This document shows, piece by piece, positions 1-18,070 of a DNA stretch of 64,000 nt. The stretch lies in the NCBI GenBank assembly GCA_050176585.1, contig JBFXHX010000003.1:62001-126000 (forward strand), written 5' to 3'. A program made the translations under genes and the position numbers. This DNA comes from CAYYWP01 sp050176585. GTDB lineage: Bacteria; Desulfobacterota; Binatia; HRBIN30; CADEER01. Within the stretch, counting starts at the first letter, position 1. Every line of letters begins with the position of its first letter. Below the pieces are notes generated by a model. That model had not been told where the DNA came from. It ran no database searches and saw only the letters and a list, made by a program, of their open reading frames with translations.

Positions 1-1
1 C

Positions 2-142
2 GTGGAGTCCACCTGCGACGTGCGGGTTTCGATTCCGCAGCGGCCGGATGTGGAGTCATTGAACGCCGCTGTGGCCGGGGCGGTCGCCATGTACGAGCTA
101 GCGCGACGGACGCGCCGCCTGCCCAGCGGAAAACCGCGATGA
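2..142 (+). CDS. rlmB: 3' end of 23S rRNA 2'-O-methyltransferase (SpoU/RlmB type), partial
   Basis: Only the last 46 codons are in the window, and the gene enters from the left edge in frame 2. The tail contains VESLNAAVAGAVAMYE, which matches the C-terminal SPOUT motif 3 of RlmB/SpoU enzymes (typically VESLNVSVAxAIxLYE). This part forms the cofactor knot and dimer surface. The family methylates the 2'-O of a 23S rRNA guanosine (G2251 in E. coli) using S-adenosylmethionine. A gene of this family just before the tRNA-tuf block is a known arrangement in Deltaproteobacteria-like genomes. The substrate position is inferred from family. TrmH-type tRNA methylases share the motif, so the exact subfamily is not proven. 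Confidence 0.8.
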   Translation: MESTCDVRVSIPQRPDVESLNAAVAGAVAMYELARRTRRLPSGKPR

Positions 143-207
143 ACCCCGGCGGGTGGCCAGTGAAAACGCTGTTCGGAATCGACGCGCGCGCGGTGTTGCG
201 CTTGATC

Positions 208-236
208 TTGACACGGTGCACACCCGCTGTTAGTAA
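208..236 (+). promoter_or_regulatory. sigma70-type promoter for the tRNA-tuf transcription unit
   Basis: A perfect -35 box TTGACA lies at 208-213, followed by a 17-base spacer and a weak -10 box TAGTAA at 231-236. It sits 66 bases before the first tRNA and after the end of rlmB, which is where a promoter for the tRNA-tuf operon is expected. The -35 and spacer are good and the -10 matches at only three of six places. Confidence 0.55.
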
Positions 237-301
237 GCAGGTTTCACGCCAGGCGGCGGCGTGAACACTTGCCGCTATTTGCGTTACACGATCCCGTGCG
301 G

Positions 302-373
302 GCCGATGTAGCTCAAAGGTAGAGCGACTGACTTGTAATCAGTAGGTTGCCAGTTCGATTCTGGCCATCGGCT
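302..373 (+). tRNA. tRNA-Thr (anticodon TGT)
   Basis: A full cloverleaf can be drawn. The acceptor arm GCCGATG (302-308) pairs with CATCGGC (366-372). The anticodon stem ACTGA/TCAGT encloses the loop CTTGTAA with anticodon TGT. The T arm contains GTTCGATTC. No CCA is encoded. It is the first of four clustered tRNA genes before tuf. Confidence 0.95.
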
Positions 374-382
374 GCATGCTGG

Positions 383-468
<86 letters not shown>

Positions 469-498
469 TAACTCATGGCGTCGATCAACGATAACAAC

Positions 499-572
499 GC
501 GGGAGTAGCTCAGTTGGTTAGAGCATCAGCCTTCCAAGCTGAGGGTCGCGGGTTCGAATCCCGTTTCCCGCT
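499..572 (+). tRNA. tRNA-Gly (anticodon TCC)
   Basis: The acceptor arm GCGGGAG (499-505) pairs with TTCCCGC (565-571), with one G-T pair. The anticodon stem CAGC/GCTG encloses CTTCCAA, anticodon TCC. The T arm is GGGTTCGAATCCC. The next bases are CCT rather than CCA, so the CCA end is added after transcription. Confidence 0.95.
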
Positions 573-620
573 CCTACCGACCCCACAGAAGCGCGTGGGT
601 GTCACCTGGCCATCCGGGTC

Positions 621-694
621 GCCCAGGTAGCTCAGTCGGCTAGAGCACGTCCTTGGTAAGGACGAGGTCGGCGGTTCGATTCCGCTCCTGGGCT
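621..694 (+). tRNA. tRNA-Thr (anticodon GGT)
   Basis: The acceptor arm GCCCAGG (621-627) pairs with CCTGGGC (687-693). The anticodon stem CGTCC/GGACG encloses TTGGTAA, anticodon GGT. This is the second Thr tRNA of the block and lies 40 bases before tuf copy 1, so it is probably cut from the same precursor as the tuf mRNA. Confidence 0.95.
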
Positions 695-728
695 CTCAGA
701 TCCGTAGGCAACCAATAAGAAGGACAGC

Positions 729-1925
<1,197 letters not shown>

Positions 1926-1937
1926 GCGGAGCTCCCT

Positions 1938-2090
1938 ATGCGCGATCTGATTTCGTTTACGTGCGACCAATGCAAGCGTCGCAACTACACCAGCACGAAA
2001 AACAAGAAGACTACCACCGAGAAACTCGCCCTCCGAAAATTCTGCCGCACCTGTCGCGCACACACGCTGCATAAAGAAGGAAAGGTCTGA
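1938..2090 (+). CDS. rpmG: 50S ribosomal protein L33, zinc-binding form
   Basis: A short 50-aa gene between tuf and tRNA-Trp. The translation starts MRDLISFTCDQCKRRNY and ends KFCRTCRAHTLHKEGKV. It has two CxxC pairs (CDQC and CRTC), the cysteine form of L33 that binds zinc. L33 is a small protein near the E site of the large subunit. Its length and location between tuf and secE are standard for this gene. The ATG lies 12 bases after the tuf stop, with GGAGC in the gap as a likely ribosome site. Confidence 0.95.
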   Translation: MRDLISFTCDQCKRRNYTSTKNKKTTTEKLALRKFCRTCRAHTLHKEGKV

Positions 2091-2100
2091 CGGCATGGGG

Positions 2101-2116
2101 CCGCCGCGCGCGGCGG
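2101..2116 (+). other. perfect GC palindrome between rpmG and tRNA-Trp
   Basis: CCGCCGCGCGCGGCGG is a perfect 16-base palindrome ending 11 bases before tRNA-Trp. It can form a six-pair stem with a CGCG loop. There is no T-tract, so it is not a classic terminator. It could mark an RNA processing point that separates mRNA from tRNA, which is inference only. Confidence 0.4.
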
Positions 2117-2127
2117 TAACGGCTATC

Positions 2128-2201
2128 GGGTCAGTAGCTCTAATTGGCAGAGCACCGGACTCCAAATCCGGGGGTTGCAGGTTCGAGCCCTGCCTGGCCC
2201 G
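2128..2201 (+). tRNA. tRNA-Trp (anticodon CCA)
   Basis: The acceptor arm GGGTCAG (2128-2134) pairs with CTGGCCC (2194-2200) with one G-T pair. The anticodon stem CCGGA/TCCGG encloses CTCCAAA, anticodon CCA. The T arm GCAGGTTCGAGCCCTGC is complete. It lies 20 bases before secE, the usual place of tRNA-Trp in many bacteria. Confidence 0.95.
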
Positions 2202-2221
2202 TTCGAAGACAACTATACGCT

Positions 2222-2443
2222 ATGGCGTTCCAGGAAGCAGTTAGTAAGGCGCGAGACGTCGTTCCGCGGTCGGTTACGTTCCTGCAAGAGGTCTGGGCGG
2301 AGCTTAAGAAGGTCCACTGGCCCTCCCGCAAGGAGACGTATGCCGCGACGGTCGTCGTCTTGGTGGTCGTGACGCTGGTGGCGATCTTTCTCGGCAGCGT
2401 CGACTTCGTCGTTTCGCAACTCATTCAGCTCATTCTGCGGTGA
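2222..2443 (+). CDS. secE: preprotein translocase subunit SecE
   Basis: SecE clamps SecY in the SecYEG protein-export channel of the inner membrane. The product is 73 aa, the short form with one membrane span. It has the conserved LQEVWAELKKVHWPSRKET amphipathic segment, then a hydrophobic helix (about residues 36-56). I start at ATG 2222, because an open frame running further upstream reads through tRNA-Trp and has no homology value. There is no clear Shine-Dalgarno in the 20 bases between the tRNA end and this ATG, so translation may depend on processing of the tRNA. nusG follows directly. Confidence 0.95.
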   Translation: MAFQEAVSKARDVVPRSVTFLQEVWAELKKVHWPSRKETYAATVVVLVVVTLVAIFLGSVDFVVSQLIQLILR

Positions 2444-2451
2444 ATCTGCCC

Positions 2452-2982
2452 ATGGCGAGAGAGTGGTACGTCGTCCACACGTACTCCGGCTACGAGCACA
2501 AGGCCAAGGCCGCGCTCGAGGAGCGCATCAAGGCGCTCGGCAAGGAGAAAGAGTTCGGCGAGGTGTTGGTGCCGGCGGAGAAGGTCATCGAATTGGTGAA
2601 GGGGCGGAAGAAGACCTCGTCGCGCATGTTCTTCCCCGGTTACATCCTGGTGAACATGGAGCTGAACGACGAGACGTGGCACATCGTGAAATCCACCCCG
2701 AAGGTGACCGGGTTCGTGGGCGGTTCCACCCAGCCCGCCGCGATTTCCGAGCGCGAGGTGCGCGAAATCACCGATCAGATGGCGGAAGGCGCGGTGCGGC
2801 CGAAGCCGAAGGTCCTGTTCGAGAGCGGCGAGCACGTCAAGGTCATCGACGGGCCGTTTCAGGACTTCAACGGCGTGGTCGAAGAGGTCAAGGCGGACAA
2901 GGGGAAGCTGCGCGTGCTGATCAGCATTTTTGGACGCGCGACGCCGGTCGAGCTCGACTTCGTGCAGGTCGAAAAGGCGTAA
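2452..2982 (+). CDS. nusG: transcription termination/antitermination factor NusG
   Basis: NusG binds RNA polymerase, raises its processivity and links it to Rho or the ribosome. The 176-aa product begins MAREWYVVHTYSGYE, the standard N-terminal start of the NGN domain. A C-terminal KOW domain includes GEHVKVIDGPFQDFNGVVEE. I chose ATG 2452; a GTG at 2440 would overlap the secE stop and add four residues. The secE-nusG-rplK order is universal in bacteria. No insert is visible between the NGN and KOW domains, and the length is normal. Confidence 0.97.
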   Translation: MAREWYVVHTYSGYEHKAKAALEERIKALGKEKEFGEVLVPAEKVIELVKGRKKTSSRMFFPGYILVNMELNDETWHIVKSTPKVTGFVGGSTQPAAISEREVREITDQMAEGAVRPKPKVLFESGEHVKVIDGPFQDFNGVVEEVKADKGKLRVLISIFGRATPVELDFVQVEKA

Positions 2983-3000
2983 TCGGAAAGGAGCCTGTAC

Positions 3001-3426
3001 GTGGCAAAGAAAGTCATCGCAGAGATCAAGCTGCAGATTCCGGCCGGGCAAGCGAATCCGAGCCCGCCGGTGGGCCCGGCGCTCGGGCAGCGCGGCGTGA
3101 ACATCATGGAGTTCTGCAAGGCGTTCAACGCCCGTACCCAGGCGCAACCCGGCATGATCATCCCCGTCATCATCACCGTCTACGCGGATCGCTCGTTCAC
3201 GTTCGTCACCAAGACGCCGCCGGCGTCGGTGCTGCTGAAGAAGGCGGCCGGGGTGGAGAAGGGCGCGGCCGATCCGAAGCGCGGCAAGGTCGGCAAGGTG
3301 ACGCGGAAGCAGGTCCGCGAAATCGCCGAGCTCAAACGGCCCGACCTGTCGGCCGAGTCGGTCGAGGCGGCGATGCGCACGGTCGAAGGAACGGCCCGCA
3401 GCGTCGGCATCGACATCGTGGATTGA
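3001..3426 (+). CDS. rplK: 50S ribosomal protein L11
   Basis: L11 forms the GTPase-associated centre with 23S rRNA and contacts elongation and release factors. The 141-aa product has the proline-rich N-terminal switch (GQANPSPPVGPALGQRG) and the C-terminal rRNA-binding domain ending in GTARSVGIDIVD. The start is GTG with a strong AAAGGAG site seven bases ahead. It lies 18 bases after nusG and 10 before rplA. Length and motifs are as expected, and nothing is missing. Confidence 0.98.
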   Translation: MAKKVIAEIKLQIPAGQANPSPPVGPALGQRGVNIMEFCKAFNARTQAQPGMIIPVIITVYADRSFTFVTKTPPASVLLKKAAGVEKGAADPKRGKVGKVTRKQVREIAELKRPDLSAESVEAAMRTVEGTARSVGIDIVD

Positions 3427-3436
3427 AGAGGCAGGC

Positions 3437-4144
3437 ATGGCACGCATTGGCAAACGGATGAGAGCCGCGTTGGCGGAAATAGATCGCGAGCGCCGCTACG
3501 GCCTCGATGAAGCGGTGGCGTTGGCGGCGAAATTAGCGACGGCGAAGTTCGACGAGACGATCGAGCTGGCCGTGCGCCTCGGCGTGGATCCCCGCCAAGC
3601 GGATCAAAACGTGCGCGGCACCGTCGTGCTGCCGCACGGCACAGGCCGCTCGGTGCGTGTGGCGGTGTTCGCCAAGGGCGACAAGGAGCGGGAAGCCCGC
3701 GAGGCCGGGGCCGACCACGTCGGCGGCGAGGAGCTCGTGAAGCGCATCCAGGACGAGGGCTGGCTCGACTTCGACAGCGCCGTCGCCACCCCGGATATGA
3801 TGGGCTTGGTCGGCCGGATCGGGAAGATCCTCGGTCCGCGCGGTCTGATGCCGAATCCGAAACTCGGCACCGTGACGTTCGACGTCGGCAAGGCGGTCCA
3901 GGAGTTGAAGGCGGGCAAGATCGAATATCGCGTCGACAAGGCCGGCATCGTCCACCTGCCGTTCGGCAAGGCGTCGTTCGGCGCCGAGAAGCTGCTCGGC
4001 AATGTGAGCGTGGCGCTCGGCAGCCTGCTGAAGGCCAAGCCGGCGTCGTCCAAGGGCAACTACATCCTGAGCGTCGCGGTGAGCTCCACCATGGGGCCCG
4101 GCATCAAGGTAAATCCGCTGGCGATCCGTACGCTGGCGGCGTGA
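3437..4144 (+). CDS. rplA: 50S ribosomal protein L1
   Basis: L1 builds the mobile L1 stalk that helps release deacylated tRNA, and in many bacteria it represses its own operon. The product is 235 aa. The family block GKILGPRGLMPNPKLGTV is present, as is the FGKASFGAEKLLGN region near the C-terminus. A weak AGGC site precedes the ATG. No obvious L1-binding mimic of rRNA was seen in the short gaps nearby, so autoregulation cannot be shown from this sequence. Confidence 0.98.
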   Translation: MARIGKRMRAALAEIDRERRYGLDEAVALAAKLATAKFDETIELAVRLGVDPRQADQNVRGTVVLPHGTGRSVRVAVFAKGDKEREAREAGADHVGGEELVKRIQDEGWLDFDSAVATPDMMGLVGRIGKILGPRGLMPNPKLGTVTFDVGKAVQELKAGKIEYRVDKAGIVHLPFGKASFGAEKLLGNVSVALGSLLKAKPASSKGNYILSVAVSSTMGPGIKVNPLAIRTLAA

Positions 4145-4154
4145 GGGGGCGTTC

Positions 4155-4685
4155 GTGAATCGGGAAGAGAAGGTCGCGTCGGTCGCCGAGCTGCACGAGC
4201 GCTTCGCCAAGGCGAGTGTGGCGCTCGTTGCCGCCAACCTCGGCTTGAGCGCGGGCGAGTCCCGCACTTTGCGCCGCACGCTCCGCGCCGCCGGGGGCGA
4301 GCTGAAGGTCGCCAAGCACACGCTGACGAAGATCGCGATGCGCGACACGCGGTATGCGAACTGCGACAGCCTGCTGCGCGGCCCGCGCGGTCTGGTGTTC
4401 GGTTACGACAACCCGGTCGCGGTGGCAAAGGCGCTGGTCGATTTCGCCGAGCAGCACGCGAAACTGCAGATCGACGGCGGTGCCGTCGAAGGGCAGATCA
4501 TCCAGCCCGAGCAGGTGAAAGCGTTGGCCTCCATGCCGGGGCTCGATGCCCTGCAAGCGCGGGTGGCGCGCCAGGCGCTCGCGCCGGGCGCGCGCGTCGT
4601 CGGATCGATTCAGACGCCGGCGCGGCGCATCGCCGGTGCCATTGCCGCACTGGCCAATAAACTCGAAGGCGCGGGCGAGGCCTGA
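4155..4685 (+). CDS. rplJ: 50S ribosomal protein L10
   Basis: L10 is the base of the L7/L12 stalk, anchoring L12 dimers and binding 23S rRNA next to L11. The 176-aa product starts MNREEKVASVAELHERFAKA from a GTG at 4155, ten bases after the rplA stop. The C-terminal helix that binds L12 copies is present (residues about 135-176, alanine-rich). The rplA-rplJ gap is only 10 bases. There is therefore no room for the long L10 autoregulatory leader known from E. coli, and any such control would have to act from elsewhere. Confidence 0.97.
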   Translation: MNREEKVASVAELHERFAKASVALVAANLGLSAGESRTLRRTLRAAGGELKVAKHTLTKIAMRDTRYANCDSLLRGPRGLVFGYDNPVAVAKALVDFAEQHAKLQIDGGAVEGQIIQPEQVKALASMPGLDALQARVARQALAPGARVVGSIQTPARRIAGAIAALANKLEGAGEA

Positions 4686-4729
4686 CGGCGCGCTCAGCAC
4701 AGCATACAGAACAGCAACGGGAGGACAGA

Positions 4730-5137
4730 ATGGCGGAAGCACGTGAGTGGTCGAGCGAGGTGAAGGACATCGGCGATAAGATCATGACGCTGACGCTCCT
4801 GAAGGCACAGGAGCTCGGCGATTATCTGAAGGACGTATACGGGGTCGAGGCGGCCGCGGCACCGGTGATGGCGGCCGGACCGGCCGTGGCGGCCGGCGGT
4901 GCGGCCCCGGCGGCGGAAGCCGAGAAGGAAGACTTCACCGTCGTGCTGACCGGTGCCGGCGACAAGAAGATCCAAGTGATCAAGGTCGTCCGCGAGCTGA
5001 CCGGCCTCGGTTTGAAAGAGGCCAAGGACCTCGTGGATGGCGCGCCGAAGACCGTGAAGGAAGATGTGCCCAAGGCTCAGGCGGAAGACATGAAGAAGAA
5101 GATCGAGGAAGCCGGGGGCACGGTCGAGCTCAAGTAA
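4730..5137 (+). CDS. rplL: 50S ribosomal protein L7/L12
   Basis: L7/L12 forms the flexible stalk that recruits translation GTPases. The 135-aa product has an N-terminal dimerisation helix, an alanine/proline-rich hinge (residues about 40-65) and the C-terminal domain (FTVVLTGAGDKKIQVIKVVR through GGTVELK). It is about 10-14 residues longer than the usual 121 because the N-terminus starts with MAEAREWSSEVKDIG before the helix. GGGAGGA stands six bases before ATG. A 44-base gap separates it from rplJ. Confidence 0.97.
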   Translation: MAEAREWSSEVKDIGDKIMTLTLLKAQELGDYLKDVYGVEAAAAPVMAAGPAVAAGGAAPAAEAEKEDFTVVLTGAGDKKIQVIKVVRELTGLGLKEAKDLVDGAPKTVKEDVPKAQAEDMKKKIEEAGGTVELK

Positions 5138-5161
5138 GACGGCGAGTACGAGGGCGACGGA

Positions 5162-9280
<4,119 letters not shown>

Positions 9281-9301
9281 CGGCCGGCTTGCGGAGGAAA
9301 T

Positions 9302-13435
<4,134 letters not shown>

Positions 13436-13440
13436 TGGGG

Positions 13441-13469
13441 TTGACACCCTTCCCTGGGTCTATTACAAA
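13441..13469 (+). promoter_or_regulatory. sigma70-type promoter before rpsL (str operon)
   Basis: TTGACA at 13441-13446 is a perfect -35 box. A 17-base spacer leads to TACAAA at 13464-13469 (four of six matches). The surrounding 70-base gap is clearly AT-richer than the flanking genes. It would start transcription about 30 bases before rpsL, giving the str operon a separate entry point after rpoC. Confidence 0.7.
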
Positions 13470-13504
13470 CTGCAGTTTCCTTTGAATATTCCCGAGATTA
13501 CGCG

Positions 13505-13876
13505 ATGCCGACGACAAACCAGCTAGTCAAATACGGACGCGTCAAGCAACGCCGTAAAACGGCGGCTCCGGCGCTGCAACGATCGCCCCAGAAGCGGGGC
13601 GTGTGCACCCGCGTGTACACCCAGACGCCGAAGAAGCCGAACTCCGCGCTCCGTAAAGTGGCGCGCGTGCGTTTGACCAACGGCATCGAGGTCACGACCT
13701 ACATCCCGGGCATCGGACACAACCTGCAGGAGCACTCGGTCGTGCTGATTCGCGGCGGCCGTGTGAAGGATCTCCCGGGCGTTCGTTACCACATCGTGCG
13801 CGGCACCTTGGATTCCATCGGCGTGCAGGACCGCAAGCAGGGGCGCTCGAAATACGGCGCCAAGCGGCCGAAGTAG
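13505..13876 (+). CDS. rpsL: 30S ribosomal protein S12
   Basis: S12 lies at the decoding centre and controls accuracy. The 123-aa product has the TPKKPNSALRKVARVRLTNG loop and RGGRVKDLPGVRYH. It keeps lysines at the two places where changes give streptomycin resistance, so the allele looks wild type. It is the first gene after the promoter at 13441. The ribosome site is weak (CCCGAG about nine bases ahead). rpsG follows after 15 bases. Confidence 0.98.
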   Translation: MPTTNQLVKYGRVKQRRKTAAPALQRSPQKRGVCTRVYTQTPKKPNSALRKVARVRLTNGIEVTTYIPGIGHNLQEHSVVLIRGGRVKDLPGVRYHIVRGTLDSIGVQDRKQGRSKYGAKRPK

Positions 13877-13891
13877 GCGAGTGGAGCGACC

Positions 13892-14362
13892 ATGCCCCGC
13901 AAAGGTGAAGTACGACGCCGGGATGTGCTCCCGGACCCGAAGTTCCATGACCGCTTGGTAACCAAGTTTGTCAATGCGATGATGCTGGGCGGCAAGAAGA
14001 GCACGGCCGAGCGACTCTTCTACGGTGCCCTCGACATCGTCGCGCAGCGCACCAAGGACGACGCGCTGGTCATCTTCCGCCGCGCCTTGGATAACGTGAA
14101 GCCGAGCGTCGAGGTCCGATCGCGGCGCGTCGGCGGCGCGACGTACCAGGTGCCGGTCGAAGTGCGGCCAGTGCGCCGCATGTCGCTCGGCATGCGCTGG
14201 TTGGTGCAGTTCGCGCGCCAGCGCAGCGAAAAATCCATGGCCGACCGCCTGGCCGGCGAGATCATCGATGCCGCCAACAGCCGTGGGGCGGCCATGAAGA
14301 AAAAGGAAGACACCCACCGCATGGCTGACGCCAACAAGGCGTTTGCGCACTATCGCTGGTAG
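13892..14362 (+). CDS. rpsG: 30S ribosomal protein S7
   Basis: S7 organises the 3' domain of 16S rRNA and touches the E-site tRNA. The 156-aa product begins MPRKGEVRRRDVLPDPKF and contains the conserved KFVNAMMLGGKKSTAE and VEVRSRRVGGATYQVPVEV blocks. TGGAGC precedes the ATG. Length is standard. The gene ends 63 bases before fusA, the only sizeable gap in the str operon, and that gap holds a hairpin (see 14386-14419). Confidence 0.98.
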   Translation: MPRKGEVRRRDVLPDPKFHDRLVTKFVNAMMLGGKKSTAERLFYGALDIVAQRTKDDALVIFRRALDNVKPSVEVRSRRVGGATYQVPVEVRPVRRMSLGMRWLVQFARQRSEKSMADRLAGEIIDAANSRGAAMKKKEDTHRMADANKAFAHYRW

Positions 14363-14385
14363 GGAATCGATACAGGAAGGACACG

Positions 14386-14419
14386 AAACGCGAGCGGCGC
14401 GCGCGCTGTTCGCGTTTTT
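14386..14419 (+). terminator. terminator-like or attenuator hairpin upstream of fusA
   Basis: AAACGCGA (14386-14393) pairs with TCGCGTTT (14410-14417), with a further GCG/CGC inner stem (14394-14396 with 14404-14406). The stem runs into five T bases (14415-14419). A strong SD-like AGGAAGG lies upstream of the hairpin at 14374-14380, while the bases just before the fusA ATG (14426) lack one. It may be an attenuator, a partial terminator, or a fold that brings the distant SD closer to the ATG. Confidence 0.55.
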
Positions 14420-14425
14420 ACCATT

Positions 14426-16507
14426 ATGGCACGACCGGTTCCGCTCGATCGCACGCGCAACATCGGCATCATGGCCCACATCGATGCCGGGAAGACGACC
14501 GTCACCGAGCGCATTCTGTTCTACACGGGCATCACCTACAAAATCGGCGAAGTGCACGAGGGCACCGCGACGATGGACTGGATGGTCCAGGAGCAGGAGC
14601 GCGGGATCACGATCACCTCGGCGGCGACCACCTGCGACTGGAGCGATAGCCGCATCAACATCATCGACACCCCCGGGCACGTCGACTTCACCATTGAAGT
14701 CGAGCGGTCCCTGCGCGTGCTCGACGGCGCCGTGGCCGTCTTCTGCTCGGTCGGCGGCGTGGAGCCGCAGTCCGAGACCGTCTGGCGGCAAGCCGACAAG
14801 TACGGGGTGCCGCGCATCGCGTTCATCAACAAGATGGACCGCGTCGGCGCGGACTTCGCGCGCGGCGTCCAGATGATGCGCGATCGCCTGGGCGCGAATC
14901 CGGTGCCGGTGCAGTTGCCGATCGGCGCGGAGGAGCACTTCCGCGGCGTCGTCGATCTCGTGACGATGAAGGCGCTCATGTGGGACGATGACAGCCTCGG
15001 GGCGCGCTGGCGCGACGACGAGATCCCCGCCGGCATGCGCGCCGAGGCCGAAGCGGCGCGCGAACGGCTCCTGGAAGCGGTGGCCGAAGTCGACGAGCAG
15101 CTCCTGGTGAAATACCTGGACGGGCAGCCGATCGACGAGGGCGAGCTGCGGGCCGGCATCCGCAATGCCACGCTGCAGCTCAAGCTGGTGCCCGTGCTGT
15201 GCGGGAGCGCTTTCAAGAACAAGGGCGTGCAGCCGCTGCTCGACGCCGTGGTCGCCTACCTACCGTCACCCGTCGACAAGCCGCCGGTCACCGGCGTGAA
15301 GCCGGACGACGGCGGCGAGGCGATCCGCCCAGCTCGCGACGACGCCCCGTTCTCGGCCCTGGCGTTCAAGATTATGACCGACCCGTACGTCGGAACGTTG
15401 ACTTTCTTCCGCGTCTACTCCGGCAGGCTCGAGTCCGGCGGCCACGTGTTGAACGCCACCAAGGGCAAGCGCGAGCGGATCGGGCGCTTGTTGAAGATGC
15501 ACGCCAACAAGCGCGAAGAGATCAAAGTCGTGTACGCGGGTGATATCGCCGCCGCGGTCGGTCTTCGCGACTGCACGACCGGCGACACGGTGTGCGACGA
15601 AAACGCGCCGATCATTCTGGAGTCGATCGAGTTTCCCGAGCCGGTCATCTCGATCGCGATCGAGCCGAAGACCAAGCAGGACCAGGAACGGCTCGGCACG
15701 TCGTTGCAGAAGCTGGCCACCGAAGATCCGTCGTTCCGCGTCGAGACCGATAGCGAGACCGGCCAGACGATCATCAAGGGCATGGGCGAGCTCCATCTCG
15801 AGATCATCGTCGACCGGCTGCTGCGCGAATTCAAAGTCGACGCGAACGTGGGCCGGCCGCAGGTCGCATACAAGGAGACGATCCAGCGCTCCGTGCAGCA
15901 AGAGGGGCGCTTCATCCGCCAGACGGGCGGCCGCGGTCAGTACGGGCACGTCGTCCTGCGCGTCGAGCCGCTGGAGGCCGGCGGCGGCTTCGAGTTCACC
16001 GACGAGACCAAGGGCGGCGTCGTACCGCGCGAGTACATCTCCGCGGTCGAGAAGGGCGCGCGCGAAGCGCTCGAAGGCGGCGTCCTCGCCGGCTATCCGA
16101 TGGTCGACGTGAAGGTGGCGCTGCTCGACGGTTCCGCACACGAGGTCGACTCCTCCGAAATGGCCTTCAAGATCGCATCCTCGATGGCACTGAAGGACGG
16201 CGCCAAGCGCGCCGCGCCGGTGCTGCTCGAGCCCGTGATGGCAGTCGAGGTCGTGGTGCCCGACGAATTCATGGGCGACGTGATCGGCAACCTGTCGAGC
16301 CGCCGCGGACAGATCCAGGGCATGGACGAGCGCGCGGGGGCCAAGGTCGTCACCGCCAAGGTGCCGCTGAAAGAGATGTTCGGCTATGCCACCGACCTGC
16401 GGTCGATGACCCAGGGGCGGGCGAACTACACGATGCAGTTCTCGCACTACGAGCCGGTTCCGCAAATGATCTCGGAGGAGATCCTGGCCAAGGCCGTGGG
16501 GGCCTGA
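14426..16507 (+). CDS. fusA: elongation factor G
   Basis: EF-G drives translocation of tRNA and mRNA with GTP. The 693-aa product has the P-loop at residues 17-24 (AHIDAGKT), DTPGHVDFTIEVERS and NKMDRVGADF, then the four further domains of the family. It is the canonical length. It is located between rpsG and tuf, as in the E. coli str operon. The immediate upstream sequence (TTTTTACCATT) is not a ribosome site. I still prefer this ATG because MARPVPLDRTRNIGIMAHID is the normal N-terminus and no earlier in-frame start fits. Confidence 0.98.
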   Translation: MARPVPLDRTRNIGIMAHIDAGKTTVTERILFYTGITYKIGEVHEGTATMDWMVQEQERGITITSAATTCDWSDSRINIIDTPGHVDFTIEVERSLRVLDGAVAVFCSVGGVEPQSETVWRQADKYGVPRIAFINKMDRVGADFARGVQMMRDRLGANPVPVQLPIGAEEHFRGVVDLVTMKALMWDDDSLGARWRDDEIPAGMRAEAEAARERLLEAVAEVDEQLLVKYLDGQPIDEGELRAGIRNATLQLKLVPVLCGSAFKNKGVQPLLDAVVAYLPSPVDKPPVTGVKPDDGGEAIRPARDDAPFSALAFKIMTDPYVGTLTFFRVYSGRLESGGHVLNATKGKRERIGRLLKMHANKREEIKVVYAGDIAAAVGLRDCTTGDTVCDENAPIILESIEFPEPVISIAIEPKTKQDQERLGTSLQKLATEDPSFRVETDSETGQTIIKGMGELHLEIIVDRLLREFKVDANVGRPQVAYKETIQRSVQQEGRFIRQTGGRGQYGHVVLRVEPLEAGGGFEFTDETKGGVVPREYISAVEKGAREALEGGVLAGYPMVDVKVALLDGSAHEVDSSEMAFKIASSMALKDGAKRAAPVLLEPVMAVEVVVPDEFMGDVIGNLSSRRGQIQGMDERAGAKVVTAKVPLKEMFGYATDLRSMTQGRANYTMQFSHYEPVPQMISEEILAKAVGA

Positions 16508-16529
16508 GCGTCGTAACACCCCGGAGGAA

Positions 16530-17726
<1,197 letters not shown>

Positions 17727-17744
17727 CGGGACTGTTCCGTGCCG

Positions 17745-18053
17745 ATGAACGACAAGATTCGCATCCGCCTCAAGGCGTACGATCACCGCCTGCTCGATCA
17801 GTCGGTGCGTGAAATCGTCGAGACCGTGCGCCGCACCGGCGGGCGCGTCGCCGGACCGATTCCGCTGCCGACGCGCGTCGAGCGCTTCACGGTGAACCGC
17901 TCTCCACACGTCGACAAGAAGTCGCGCGAGCAATTCGAGATCCGCACCCACAAGCGGCTGTTGGACATTCTCGATCCGACGCAGCAGACGATCGACGCGC
18001 TCGGCAAGCTCGATCTCGCCGCGGGCGTCGACGTGGAAATTAAGCTCCAGTAG
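17745..18053 (+). CDS. rpsJ: 30S ribosomal protein S10 (NusE)
   Basis: S10 is part of the 30S head and, as NusE, links NusG to the ribosome and takes part in antitermination. The product is 102 aa from ATG 17745, beginning MNDKIRIRLKAYDHRLLDQS. A GTG at 17739 would add two residues and is less likely. The block GPIPLPTRVERFTVNRSPH is typical. There is no clear Shine-Dalgarno. The tuf stop is only 18 bases away, so translational coupling is plausible. It opens the S10 operon with no separate promoter visible. Confidence 0.97.
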   Translation: MNDKIRIRLKAYDHRLLDQSVREIVETVRRTGGRVAGPIPLPTRVERFTVNRSPHVDKKSREQFEIRTHKRLLDILDPTQQTIDALGKLDLAAGVDVEIKLQ

Positions 18054-18070
18054 GCGGGTAGGGCAGGACG

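Noticed and set aside
2440..2451. GTG start for nusG overlapping the secE stop
   Set aside because: It would add MNLP before MAREWYVVHTYSGYE, which is the normal start of the family; the ATG is preferred.
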